A stretch of 64,000 nt of DNA. Source: Sanghuangporus weigelae. Lineage: Eukaryota; Basidiomycota; Agaricomycetes; Hymenochaetales; Hymenochaetaceae. This document shows, in pieces, positions 11,683 to 20,928 of this stretch (the stretch's first letter is position 1; the number at the start of each line of letters is the position of its first letter). The notes below the pieces were generated by a model. The model did not search any database. It was not told the origin of the DNA and saw only the letters and a list, made by a program, of their open reading frames with translations. A program made the position numbers and the translations under genes. The stretch is from positions 806,001 through 870,000 of the forward strand of contig CP137330.1 of NCBI GenBank assembly GCA_033182465.1, in the 5' to 3' direction.

Positions 11683-12033
11683 TCAGTCTGAATCTGCTTC
11701 TTCGACCGTATGCCCGGGTGCCTGTTCATCCTGGTTGTTCGATTCACCTCTATCCTCTTTGCGACGACTCGAGCGCTGATAATGCTGGGGAGTTCTCTGA
11801 TGGTACTGCCTTTCCTCTTTCTTTATCTTTTCTTGCTCTTCTTTTCCCGGGCCAAAACCGAGGACGCGCACATCGGAACTTCCTTTGAAGCTATTGTCGA
11901 CGTGTTTGTGGACAGTGCGAGCTACTGCGGCTGCTTTGTCTTTGATGCTTGAGCCGTTTGGCGATTGACGTCTGGGCTCTGATCTCGAGTGGTGAGACCG
12001 TGAATGTGCATCCGTACGTGGTCTGCCGGCCAT
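11683..12033 (-). CDS. Small hydrophilic disordered protein (tandem family member 1)
   Basis: An intronless frame of 116 residues starts at an ATG. It is rich in Arg, Ser, Glu and Gln, with no hydrophobic segment and a short ordered-looking patch (VRVLGFGPGKEEQEK). I do not recognise it. Its coding sequence does not obviously match the two genes that follow, yet its upstream spacer (12034-12480) closely resembles the spacer upstream of the next gene. It is therefore treated as part of the same tandem arrangement. Intrinsic disorder is inferred from composition. It may not be expressed. Confidence 0.45.
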   Translation of the reverse strand: MAGRPRTDAHSRSHHSRSEPRRQSPNGSSIKDKAAAVARTVHKHVDNSFKGSSDVRVLGFGPGKEEQEKIKKEERQYHQRTPQHYQRSSRRKEDRGESNNQDEQAPGHTVEEADSD

Positions 12034-12480
12034 TGTTCGGTGTTCTGTAAGTTTTTTTAAATCTTTCTTGTGAATTGGATTATGATGTGATGAACTGATT
12101 TAGTTTCAAACACCCACCCGCAACAAGGTTTAGAATGCGAAAGAACAAAGCAGATGCAAACCACTTTGCATCTGCCGTTCTTGTTTTCATCACGATTATC
12201 TTGTTGCACTCTTGTTGCTTATTACATTATTCTGTGCAATCAATGCGGATCATGGTATGCTTGCTCTGAGGTCCACTCTGATGCTAGAAGAATTCAGGAG
12301 AAGTCCTTGAGATAGTCCGAACGTGTTTCGACGCAAGTGCTATTGCTCTGTATCTATTCGTGAGGAGGCGATACTTCAAGCTCTGTTCAACACAGTACAT
12401 ACATAAAAACATTGTTATGTACGTATCGATCGAAGCATATCCTCGCTTCCTCTTGAATATGGATCAAGGTCTTCATAGTC
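12034..12480. repeat. Duplicated intergenic spacer, copy A
   Basis: This spacer aligns nearly end to end with 12958-13670. Shared landmarks include GTAAGTTT near one end, CTTGTGAATTGGATTATGAT, the ATGCAAA and CATCTGCC motifs, GCGGATCATGGTATGCTTGC, CAAGTGCTAT, ATACTTCAAGCTCT and GTACGTATCGATCGAAGCAT. It serves as promoter of the gene at 12033 and 3' flank of the gene at 12481. Confidence 0.75.
12150..12175. promoter_or_regulatory. Perfect 11 bp inverted repeat GCAGATGCAAA
   Basis: GCAGATGCAAA at 12150-12160 is mirrored by TTTGCATCTGC at 12165-12175 with a 4 bp loop. Related ATGCAAA motifs occur in the next spacer (13061-13094) and upstream of the third gene (15396-15402). A protein-binding site is a reasonable inference; no factor is assigned. 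Confidence 0.45.
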
Positions 12481-12957
12481 TCAATGGTCGTACGAGGTGA
12501 AGCTGGAGGGGGAGTCATTACGGGAGCTGCCGCGTTGGGACGAGGGTGACGTGCTGGTACTCCCACTGGTGGTGTCTTCAATCCATTTTTGTATTTTAGC
12601 GTTTTTGACGCCGTCTGTTCCACTTTCCTTGGGAGCAGCATTACCACTGCTACGAGTGTCGTTGCTTCGGTTCTCCGCTTCAGCCTTTCTGTCGCTCGTC
12701 GTTCCACTCTCGCTGGCAGGAGCAGTGCCAAGGAGTTCGGAAGTGCTAGTCGACTTAGCGTAGCCGCTCGAGTCGCCCGAATTCCTGCCATGTTCGATCT
12801 GACGTGGAGCGGCGTCGTTGTGAGAGAGCTCCGAGGTTTCAACTGATAGGGCGTAGCTACTCGTCCTACTCGGAGGTCCCCTTGTATGCTTGTGAGCCGT
12901 CTGGATGGACTTTGAGTGAGTGCTGCTCGTAGAGTGCGTATTCGATGTGCCGCTCAT
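12481..12957 (-). CDS. Disordered Ser/Thr-rich protein (tandem family member 2)
   Basis: A single-exon frame of 158 residues starts at an ATG and is dominated by Ser, Thr, Asn and charged residues with no hydrophobic core. It is clearly paralogous to the C-terminal third of the 520-residue protein encoded at 13671-15233. Both contain RGPPSRTSSYA, SVETSELxHN, a GDSSxYAxSxxTSELLGTA block and the terminal KIQKWIxDT motif followed by a Ser-rich tail. KIQKWI is the only segment that looks able to form a short helix and may be a binding motif. Function unknown. It is probably a shortened duplicate lacking the internal repeats. Confidence 0.6.
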   Translation of the reverse strand: MSGTSNTHSTSSTHSKSIQTAHKHTRGPPSRTSSYALSVETSELSHNDAAPRQIEHGRNSGDSSGYAKSTSTSELLGTAPASESGTTSDRKAEAENRSNDTRSSGNAAPKESGTDGVKNAKIQKWIEDTTSGSTSTSPSSQRGSSRNDSPSSFTSYDH

Positions 12958-13670
12958 TCCTCGCTGGCTTGTAAGTTTCTCTTGTGAATGGGATTGGGAT
13001 TATGAAGCAATGAACTCATATATCGTTTAAAGTACCTACCCGGATCAACGTCTGCCTCGAATGCAAAGAATGCAAAGTGGTTTTTGATTTGCATCTGCCG
13101 ATCTTGCTTTCAACATATGTGAAGTTTTGTCGCTAGTTACCTGGTTACATCATTCTGCGCGAGCAATGTGGATCATGGTTTGCTCACTCCGAGATTCACT
13201 GGGTTGGCTCTTGCTAATGCTAAGGGGCCCCTGGCCCCTGCTGTTTCTCCACGCCGGATTTTTATTTTCATTTTGCCCCAGCGGACTGAAAATTTTGACG
13301 AGGCCTAGCCAAAATTGGGACTAAGGATTGACCGAAGGATGCCATCCAACGCCGACCCGGGCCATTTTGGCACCAAATTTGCACGCTAGGCGAGGCGAGG
13401 CGGCAGGCGCTTGATTTTTCCCACACCATTTTTAATCTCCGTCGAACCCCTTATCTACGAATCCGGCCGGGCGGATCGGAAATTTCAGGGATTCAGGTCC
13501 GGAAGAGACTCGATGCAAGTGCTATAAGTTTGGATTTATTCATAATGAGGCAATACTTCAAGCTCTCTACAACACAATACATATAAACATTGCTATATAC
13601 GTATCGATCGAAGTATATCCTGAATTTTCCTTGAATACGGACTAAGGTCTGCATAGTGTCGACGGTCGCT
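12958..13670. repeat. Duplicated intergenic spacer, copy B, with an insertion
   Basis: This is homologous to 12034-12480 at both ends but longer. About 270 bp at roughly 13222-13493 have no counterpart in copy A. It includes ATGCAAA at 13061 and 13070 and TTTGCAT at 13088, equivalent to the inverted repeat of copy A. Confidence 0.7.
13222..13493. mobile_element. Inserted sequence, possible short non-autonomous element
   Basis: Comparison of the two duplicated spacers exposes this block as an insertion. It is GC-rich at the ends (GGGGCCCCTGGCCCC on the left, GGCCGGGCGGATCGG near the right), contains GGCGAGGCGAGGCGG, and codes for nothing. No clear terminal inverted repeat or target duplication is seen, so the family is unassigned. 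The bounds are approximate. Confidence 0.4.
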
Positions 13671-15233
13671 CTAGCGTAAGTTGGAGAAACTGGAGGAGCC
13701 GCTCAGTCGGGACGAAGGTGGAGTGCCGGCCGTCGGACTACCGCCTTTGGTGTCCGTAATCCACTTCTGTATCTTAGTTTTTTTGTCGCTGTCCATTCCA
13801 CTCTCGTCGACAACAGCAGGACCGCGCGCGAGTGGACTACCATCTGCACCTTTGTCTTCCTTAACCTCTGCTTTAGCTTTCTTGTCGCTCTTCCTTGCAC
13901 TCTCCCCGGCCCGGATAGTAGCAGTACCAAGAAGCTCGGAAGTTCCAATTGACTGAGCGTAGCTGCTCGAGTCGCCCGACCTCCTGTGGTGTTTTTCCTT
14001 ACGCGGATCGACTGTGTTATGGGGAAGCTCCGAAGTTTCAACTGATTGAGCGTAGCTGCTCGTCCTACTCGGAGGTCCTCTTGCTTTACTGGGCAGGGTA
14101 TTGCTGACGCGCCGCGCAGGTTCGACAGGTTCGGCAGCTTGAGCAGATTTTGAGTGAACGCTGCCCGTAGTACTTTTCGGTCTTCCCTCTTTACTATTAA
14201 GACGAGACTCGCGTTGAGAGCTTGTATTCGGCGACTTGTCTTCTGGGACTTCGGGGCGAGTTTGAGGGCCGCGTCTCTCTTCTTTGGCACTGTGACGAGA
14301 CTCACGTTGAGAGCTTGTATTGGTTGGCCTGTCTTCTGGGACTTTGGGGCGAGTTTGAGGGCTGGGTCTCTCTTCTTTGGCACTATGACGAGACTCGCGT
14401 TGAGAGCCTGTATTGGTTGGCCTGTCTTCTGGGACTTTGGGGCGAGTTTGAGGGCTGGGTCTCTCTTCTTTGGCACTATGACGAGGCTCGCGTTGAGAGC
14501 CTGTATTGGTTGGCCTGTCTTCAGGGACTTTGGGGCGAGTTTGAGGGTTGCGTTTCTCTTCCTTGGCACTGTGACGAGACTCACGTTGAGAGCTTGTGCT
14601 GCTTGACTTTTCGGCCGGAACCCTGGAACGAGGAGGCGGGCTAGACACGATATCCCGATTGTCTTCCTCGCGAAGACCAGAGGGGCGATGACTTTGGAGA
14701 GGATCGCCATGAATACTTCCTGTACCACTGGTAGCGGCTGGACTCCACGGGCCTTTCTGCGGTTCTTCTTCGACTGTTGAAAGATCCCCGGGGCGGTAGG
14801 GCAGAGAATCTTTACGATTCGGGCTGTAGTGATAATCAATAGATGTAGGACTTTCGGAGGTCGGAGCTCCACTTATGCTGCTAGTGCTGTCGCTGTAGGC
14901 AGTTCGCATGGCCAGTTTCTCTGGCCCGTACTGTGGTGTATGTTTCGGGACGAACGGGAAAGCATGAGCCTCCGACTCTCCGTGCATGCTCTTGCTGACT
15001 CCCTCTTTGAGCCTGCGAACACCTTCTTTGAATTGCTCACACTCGCCTGTCGAATGCTGTGGCGGATATTTCGGCACGAATGGGAAGACATGGGCCTCCG
15101 ACTCGCCATGCATACTCTTGTCGAACCCCTCGGCGAGCTTACGTGCTCCATCTTTGAGCTCGTCGCCACAACTTTTATCCTTGTTGCCGCTCTTATTACG
15201 AGAGCTTGAGTGTTTCTGATTCCTATGCTGCAT
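13671..15233 (-). CDS. 520-residue repeat-containing disordered protein (tandem family member 3)
   Basis: The protein is highly hydrophilic and I do not recognise it. From the N-terminus: a basic, Ser/Asn-rich start; two copies of a block of about 44 residues ending in SMHGESEAHxFPFVPK; a Ser/Pro-rich linker; then about four and a half tandem 31-residue repeats built on TNTGSQRESRHSAKEER and QTRPKVPEDRP. The C-terminal third is shared with the gene at 12481, including RGPPSRTSSYA, TSELLGTA and KIQKWITDT. No transmembrane or enzymatic motif is present. The ATG at 15233 is used. A possible 5' untranslated intron (GTAAGTTC...AACAG) lies just upstream. Repeat number is likely to vary between strains. 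A scaffold or stress-related role would be a guess. Confidence 0.65.
   Translation of the reverse strand: MQHRNQKHSSSRNKSGNKDKSCGDELKDGARKLAEGFDKSMHGESEAHVFPFVPKYPPQHSTGECEQFKEGVRRLKEGVSKSMHGESEAHAFPFVPKHTPQYGPEKLAMRTAYSDSTSSISGAPTSESPTSIDYHYSPNRKDSLPYRPGDLSTVEEEPQKGPWSPAATSGTGSIHGDPLQSHRPSGLREEDNRDIVSSPPPRSRVPAEKSSSTSSQRESRHSAKEEKRNPQTRPKVPEDRPTNTGSQREPRHSAKEERPSPQTRPKVPEDRPTNTGSQRESRHSAKEERPSPQTRPKVPEDRPTNTSSQRESRHSAKEERRGPQTRPEVPEDKSPNTSSQRESRLNSKEGRPKSTTGSVHSKSAQAAEPVEPARRVSNTLPSKARGPPSRTSSYAQSVETSELPHNTVDPRKEKHHRRSGDSSSYAQSIGTSELLGTATIRAGESARKSDKKAKAEVKEDKGADGSPLARGPAVVDESGMDSDKKTKIQKWITDTKGGSPTAGTPPSSRLSGSSSFSNLR
14190..14620 (-). repeat. Tandem 93 bp coding minisatellite
   Basis: Equivalent points of successive units fall at 14235, 14328, 14421 and 14514, exactly 93 bp apart. 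This gives 31-residue in-frame repeats in the disordered protein. The two central units are nearly identical and the outer ones more diverged, a pattern typical of repeat turnover from the centre. Confidence 0.85.
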
Positions 15234-15837
15234 GCTCTTGGGGTTCTGTTAGTGGAGAGTCTGTGTGATGGAATCGCTAGAGAACTTACGTCCAAGTGCT
15301 CTGAGTGTTGTTACTGTTTACCCTTGAGTTTTTATACTTTGTTGCCTACAACCTCTTGTGCGCATAGCAGCGCCTCGACGCAAACCAGCAAAGTGATGCA
15401 AATCGTTTGCTTTGTCCGCCACACAGTGTTTCAACTTTGTACAGCCGGATCGCTTTGGAAACTGCACTTTAAAGTGACCACTAGTCATTTTTTGTCTCTT
15501 GTTTGTCATCTGTCTGAAAAGCAAAGAGGTTATATGGCTATTCGGCGCTATATGCTTTCTTGGATCCCGCAAACAAGCCACTTAAGTGACATCGTGATAG
15601 TGTTGTCGTTTGCTATGTGCAGATACGTCATCTGATAGCGAATAAATTGTGCTTATGTATAAACTGAGAAGTAACACATACGTCTTTAGTAAGTTAGTAG
15701 ACAGGAATTCATCGCAAACGAATCAAGCGCCTACGTGCAGTGCACAATATTGACCCATCTCTTGGTCGTCATATTTGCAGCGTTCCCGTCTTCCCTTAGT
15801 TGTCCGAAAGACGCTTCATGCTTCTTATGGAATGTCT
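15234..15837. other. Upstream region of the disordered-protein gene
   Basis: Promoter side of the 13671-15233 gene. It contains ATGCAAA at 15396-15402 and a possible 5' untranslated intron. No other gene was found. Confidence 0.4.
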
Positions 15838-16150
15838 GTAAGGTCCGTGGCATAGAAAGGAGCGAGGTTAGCAGCGAAGCTGATCACCTCCAAAGCGTCA
15901 GAAAGTGAAGGTCCTGAAGGAGGAGTAGTTATTTGGCCATGTTTACATCGATCAGCATGGAGGATAAATTCACCGATTTCGTCTTCTTTTTCTTTTCTCT
16001 ACGCCAATTTCCTTATCTCCTCAGCAATTTTGCCCCGTTGTTGTAGGGTCATCATATATGGCGCAGACGAAAGCTTAGCTTCACTTTCGCTAGCAGCACT
16101 AGCACATCCGCTGGATGGGCGATGATGGTCTTCTAGATAGTGGTGAAAGC
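15838..16150 (-). pseudogene. Possible decayed coding fragment
   Basis: On the minus strand one frame reads with protein-like composition for roughly 100 codons (for example MMTLQQRGKIAEEIRKLA, then DRCKHGQITTPPSGPSLSD and ALEVISFAANLAPFY). A single in-frame TAG interrupts it near 15994-15996. It could be a host gene relic, or a real gene with an intron removing the stop. No family is recognised. Confidence 0.3.
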
Positions 16151-16316
16151 TACAAATCTTGTCCAGAAAATGTGGTTTTCAATCTAATGAATAAAATGGT
16201 GTTGCGTATTAGCAGATGAAACAATTATGAGAGGTTGAATCTACGAGAAAAGTTGTGATTAAAAAAGACTAGTGTCAGTCACGGACGAATTTGGTTATGG
16301 CTTCCATTCAACCGTC

Positions 16317-17245
16317 ATGAACCAGGGCGGTTCAAATGGTCAGGACTCACGAGTCGGGGAAGATGGAAGACAGAAGGCGCCTCGGTGGCTGCCAATAACA
16401 TTGGTGCGTACTGTCCAGATCGCCACGACTTTCTGAGTGTAAGACGCACTTTCGTAGTTGACGGTGACGACCGTCGCGCTCACAGTTCCCGGTTTCCTGC
16501 TCTGGAGACAAAGGCAAGCCCTCGGGCAACAAACACGATTCTCCTTGCGAAGCACCACGTCCGCGTCACATCCTCCTCCAGCTCGAAGGCGGCCGACACT
16601 AGCGCCGGCGGCGTCTGGTTCGGGACAGTCCCAAACAAATGCGAGGCCCTTGGCGTCTTCAAGCTCTGATTCGCTTCGCTCCGTACCACCTCGACGATCA
16701 ATACCTCGAACAAACGACTTACGCACAAGCTCAGTTGCAAATGTAAAATCTACGGAATCAACAAGCGAGGAGATTCGAGGAGCAAAACTGTCCGAGGTTT
16801 TATTCGACGGACCGCTCATGTCCCTTGGTGCTCTGGGAATCGCGACAGCAGCAGTAGGAGCTGGGGCAGTGCTTGGCGTATGGGGCGTTCAGAAAGCATT
16901 AGGAGTCAAAAACGTACGTCCTTCAATCCTTTACATCCTTATCACCTCATCAAGTTTTTGCAGATGGACGAATTCACAGCGCGAGTACGCGAGCTCCTCT
17001 TAACAGACATGCCGATTATTTCTCAACGAATATATCGCTCTTCGTTAGAAGAGGATCCGGCCTCTCGAAGTGGTTTACAAACTGATATTCATCGGAACGA
17101 GGAAGATAACAACTGGACATGGGAGGAAGCTGAGGATCGACTGCGCGACGCATTCGACCGCGGTGGTGTAGGAAAGTGGGCAGAATGCGCAATACGTGAG
17201 CTGGAGGCTGAAGAAGAAGTGGAGAGGCGAAGGCGAGGACTATGA
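16317..17245 (+). CDS. Small membrane protein with two hydrophobic helices
   Basis: A three-exon model closes perfectly: 16317-16403, 16458-16913 and 16964-17245 (274 residues). TM1 is created across the first junction (WLPITLLTVTTVALTVPGFL) and is followed by basic residues. A Ser/Pro/Arg-rich linker comes next, then a second Gly/Ala-rich helix at about residues 147-168 (LGALGIATAAVGAGAVLGVW). The C-terminal third is charged and predicted helical (WTWEEAEDRLRDAFD and a Glu/Arg-rich end). The layout resembles small mitochondrial inner-membrane proteins such as TMEM242/AIM11, but the match is loose and a function is not claimed. The ATG at 16317 is the only upstream in-frame start. Confidence 0.65.
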
Positions 17246-17969
17246 GAGAGGATCATACAAATTAGATTCTTGCCGCCAACCGACCTCTATTGGGTGAGCT
17301 CTGTCGTGTTGTTTCTTCTGTTCCTCAGCTGAATAGTTTAGATTATCCGCACTGCCAGTAATTCAACATTTAATTTCAAATGTATGAATCGTGCATTTCG
17401 CACAAACTGCGCGGGAAAAATCATTCTCTCGATATGCGAGCATCGGAGTACTGGCAGCTTCAATTCACTCTCCATTGAATGGATTTAATCGACATCAAGA
17501 GATCACAAGCTTTATTCCTAATCTTTCGAGGGAATCCTCATTCGTTCATGCTTCGGCTTGGTCTACTTTTGGGTACTTTATCTCAGCTCCCTTGGCTACC
17601 TAGTTGTTGTGCATCCCGAATGACTAATGCGGCTCATGTGACGGAACCGCACCAAAGCTCAGCCTTCAAGCATATCTGGTCTGGTAAGTATTGGTCTGGT
17701 AAGTATTTAACCTTCACAGCACCCAATCATGTCGTCATGTGCCTATAGGTGGTGGTCTCATGATTCCTCTGCATTCGATGAATGTATGGAAAGCTTCGGT
17801 GTTCCCATCGTCTTCTGGATGAACCATTTCTGAGAAAGAGAATCATGCTGCTATTTCTCAACTCAATACGGCATTGGCTGTTGCTCTTATTATAATGAAC
17901 GAGACCATTTCAAATCAGTCCCATCTTCCGAGCTTCCTCCTCTCAACAGATAGATCGTAAGGTTCAACG
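17246..17969. other. Intergenic region
   Basis: No gene is supported here. A short direct repeat of TCTGGTAAGTATT occurs at about 17680-17707. Confidence 0.45.
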
Positions 17970-20188
17970 ATGCGCGCAGTAGTTTGGAAAAAGGCATTTC
18001 AAGTAGTCATACAAGATGTTCCCAAGCCTGAGATACTGCACCCAGACGATGTCATCGTCAAGGGTTCGTCCTTTCTTCTCTCTGGGATTTGCGATGGTTG
18101 CATATTGACGCTAATGCCACAGTGACGACTGCTGGCATATGTGGCAGGTAAGTCTGGAAAGGTGCGTGGGGAGGAGGCAGACTGAAGAGAGAGTGCGGCG
18201 CGGGAGTGATGGAATGCTGGCTTATACTTATCGTCTTTTCTAGTGATTTGCATATATATGAGGGTCGTACCGTTGCGGAGGGGGACATCGTTTTTGGTCA
18301 TGAGAAGTATATCTATCATTTTCTCTTAGATACCCGCCTTGCTAAAGCATCACTATCTGAAATAGCCTTGGAATTGTTCATGTCAGTTAAGATCGCAGAT
18401 CCTTTTCGCGGCTTCCGAGGCTAACCTGTATACTGCACGTTTTCTCAGGAGGTTGGGGCCGGAGTTACTGTGAGTTCCAAGATATAATGTTTCCTTGCTT
18501 TGCTTTCTGAAGTTTTAGCTATTGAAACGGGGTGATCGGGTTGTGATGCCATTCAACGTTTCCTGTGGACGATGTGCAAATTGCGAGCAAGGTCGCCCTG
18601 CATACTGCTTGATTACCAACCCTGGTGCGGTAAGTCCGAATCAAGTATTCATAATCCGTTGCTTCTATTGATAAGGTTATTCTAGGTCGCAGCGTATGTC
18701 TTCCTCCCACTGATGTCTTCTAAAATTGACGTAAAACTATTTTCACCTCTGACACAGAGTATATGGGTAAGGGTTGGCTTCTGTATTGCGCGATCTCAAT
18801 AGCTGAAAGCATAAAAGTAACTTTGGTCTGGGCGGTTATCAAGGTGGTCAGGCGGTTTGTGTCCAATTATCTCCGTTTCCGATTTCCGCTCTTCAATGCA
18901 GAACGATATACGTAGGAATACGTCAGAGTTCCGTTCGCGGACTATAACGCTCTCAAGCTGCCTCCCGGTACGGAGCACGAGGCGGACTTCGCGCTCCTTT
19001 CAGATATCTTCCCGACCGTAAGCGAATGTCGTTATCGGCGCTTCTTCTCGTATTGCATTCTGAACTTTACGACGATGTAGGGATGGCATGGTGTTCAGCT
19101 TTCCGTATGTGTCCTTATGCGCTCTTTTCAGAAAGTCTCGATGCCAGCTTGATTGCGATCGAACTGCAGGGTTTCCGTCCTGGAGAATCCATTGTGATCT
19201 TCGGTGCAGGACCGGTCGGCCTTATGGCAGCATACTCTGCCAACATTCGCGGGGCGTCTGAAGTATACGTCGTCGACCGTGTCCCCGAGCGACTTCAGAA
19301 AGCGAAAGAGATTGGATGCACCCCGATTGACTTCTCAAAGGGCGATCCGGCGGAGCAGATTAAGAAACTTCGGGGTGGGTGAGTGATCTTATATCTATGC
19401 ATTGCGTCCTTTCTGGTATGCTGGCCTTCCTAATTTCTACGTATCCGATAGGAGAGAGGTGGACCGTGGTGTCGATGGTTAGCGCAGAACTCATAAAATT
19501 CACTTTCTCGTAAGACACTAAACTGTTCTTTGTTCGATACAGCGGTTGGATATCGCGCGGTAGGAACAGACGGAAGTGACAAGGCAAACGCTGTGCTAGA
19601 AGGTCTTATTGACGTGGTCAAGGCAACGGGAGGAATTGGCATTCCAGGACTGTACTTCCCGGTAGACCCTGGTTCAAGTGACGCGAATGCATCAAAGTAA
19701 GTTGTTCTCTCGTTCACCAAGTATCAGTGGATGTTGTTGACATTCAGTTTAAAGGGGATATTTGTTGGTCCCCTTCGGTAATGAACATTCTGACAATTAG
19801 AAGGATCGAGCTGAGGAACATCTTCATCTTGTAGGAAAACTCTTCGTTAAGGGACTGACGATAGCAACTGGCCTGTGCGATGTCAAGGTAAACAGCTTTC
19901 AGTATTTCCAAGTACACACCTCCGTCCAGATCGCTGATTTTACGATTCGTCCAGGCATATAATAGATACCTCCGTGAGTCTCTCTTCATTTATGGATCAC
20001 AGTTCCTACGCAAACAAGGTCCACTTATTATGACTCGAAACAAACATTTAGGCGACCTGATCGTTGCCGGGAAGGCAAAGCCGTCTTTCGTTGTGTCCCA
20101 TCACCTCACATTGGAGGACGCTCCGGTCGCGTACGAGAAGTTCGACAAGCGCGCGGATGGATACACCAAGATTCTCTTGCATCCTTGA
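17970..20188 (+). CDS. Zinc-dependent alcohol dehydrogenase, formaldehyde-dehydrogenase-like
   Basis: Medium-chain dehydrogenase/reductase, closest to the glutathione-independent (dismutating) formaldehyde dehydrogenase group. It oxidises a small alcohol or aldehyde with NAD(P). The N-terminus is MRAVVWKKAFQVVIQDVPKP. Splicing assembles TAGICGSDLHIYEGR (catalytic zinc Cys), GHENLGIVHEVGAGVT (catalytic His/Glu), and CGRCANCEQGRPAYC with the four structural-zinc cysteines. Next come GNFGLGGYQGGQAEYVRVP and FPTGWHGVQLSGFRPGESI, then the Rossmann motif VIFGAGPVGLMAAYSA and VDRGVDAVGYRAVGTD. It ends YTKILLHP at 20188. There are at least twelve short exons, two of only 16 nt (18366-18381) and 21 nt (18449-18469). 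The junctions near 18675-18830 are the least certain. All zinc ligands are intact, so the enzyme is probably active. Substrate not determinable. Confidence 0.88.
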
Positions 20189-20308
20189 CGTAACTTCATG
20201 GGTTTCATTTATTGAAAGATGCGTATGACATAATGCAAATAACAGAAAGTTAAAGGTCACATGAAGTGATATTAACTAAGTATAGCGAGAAGATCTGCTG
20301 GTCGATCA

Positions 20309-20390
20309 TGACGTCACTCCAAAAGATGAAGACCCTCAACGACAAGAAGAAATGGCGTTGTGTGTGGGGCTGAAGTCACAACTGACGTCG
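20309..20390 (+). promoter_or_regulatory. CRE-like sites upstream of the small stress-type gene
   Basis: TGACGTCA is present at 20309-20316 and TGACGTCG at 20383-20390. These are one perfect and one near-perfect ATF/CREB-type element within 180 bp of the start codon at 20489. In fungi such sites are bound by Atf1-type bZIP factors under stress (family knowledge). Confidence 0.5.
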
Positions 20391-20417
20391 ACCTGGCTCA
20401 TCTGCAAATACATCTCG

Positions 20418-20424
20418 TATATAA
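20418..20424 (+). promoter_or_regulatory. TATA box TATATAA
   Basis: A strong TATA sequence lies about 65 bp upstream of the start codon at 20489, consistent with a highly regulated promoter. Confidence 0.6.
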
Positions 20425-20488
20425 GACTACCTAAACCTCAATCTTTCAGCATAAGCAACTGAAGTCAATAACCTCGCAATTTCGAAAA

Positions 20489-20928
20489 ATGTCTTCCAAT
20501 CAAAACATAAATATTACTTCCATTCAGCCCGGCGGTGAGCATCGCGGCGTTATTAAATTGGCCATTATTTCTGACGGTGACCTTCAGGTCCGGAGAGACA
20601 ACCGAACTTCACCGGTGAACGCGACGAGCTCATTTACAACGCAGACGGCGTCCCGACCTTCCGGCACGACAGCATCGTCGACCCCGACCCCTTCGCTCAG
20701 CAAACAACCGCAGCAGACACGCTGACGGGTGCCACCTCCGCCGACGTGCACGGTGGCCTCGGACACCCAGGCTCTGGCGAGACCTCTAATGAGCTACGGC
20801 ACGATGGCCAGAAGCATCGCAAGAAACACGGTGCTGGCGCTGAACAGTGGGGGACGACACGCAAAGAGGATCTGAAGGTCCATCCTGATGAAAGAACGAG
20901 AGATTTCGACGTTGATCGAACCGATTGA
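20489..20928 (+). CDS. Small hydrophilic stress/conidiation-type protein
   Basis: Two exons, 20489-20534 and 20588-20928, join in frame with a 53 nt intron (GTGAGC...TTCAG), giving 128 residues. The frame is chosen because it yields NFTGERDELIYNADGVPTFR, then DPDPFAQQTTAADTLTGATS and ADVHGGLGHPGSGETS, an arrangement I associate with small conserved basidiomycete proteins of unknown function. It is wholly hydrophilic, rich in Asp, Gly, His and Thr, with a basic stretch (RHDGQKHRKKHG) and no membrane segment. A TATA box and two CRE-like sites precede it, so stress induction is likely. Molecular role unknown. Confidence 0.75.

Noticed and set aside
14154-14644. Plus-strand repeat-containing open frames
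   Set aside because: They are the antisense of the 93 bp in-frame repeats of the minus-strand gene. A 93 bp period keeps all frames open and makes shadows look real.
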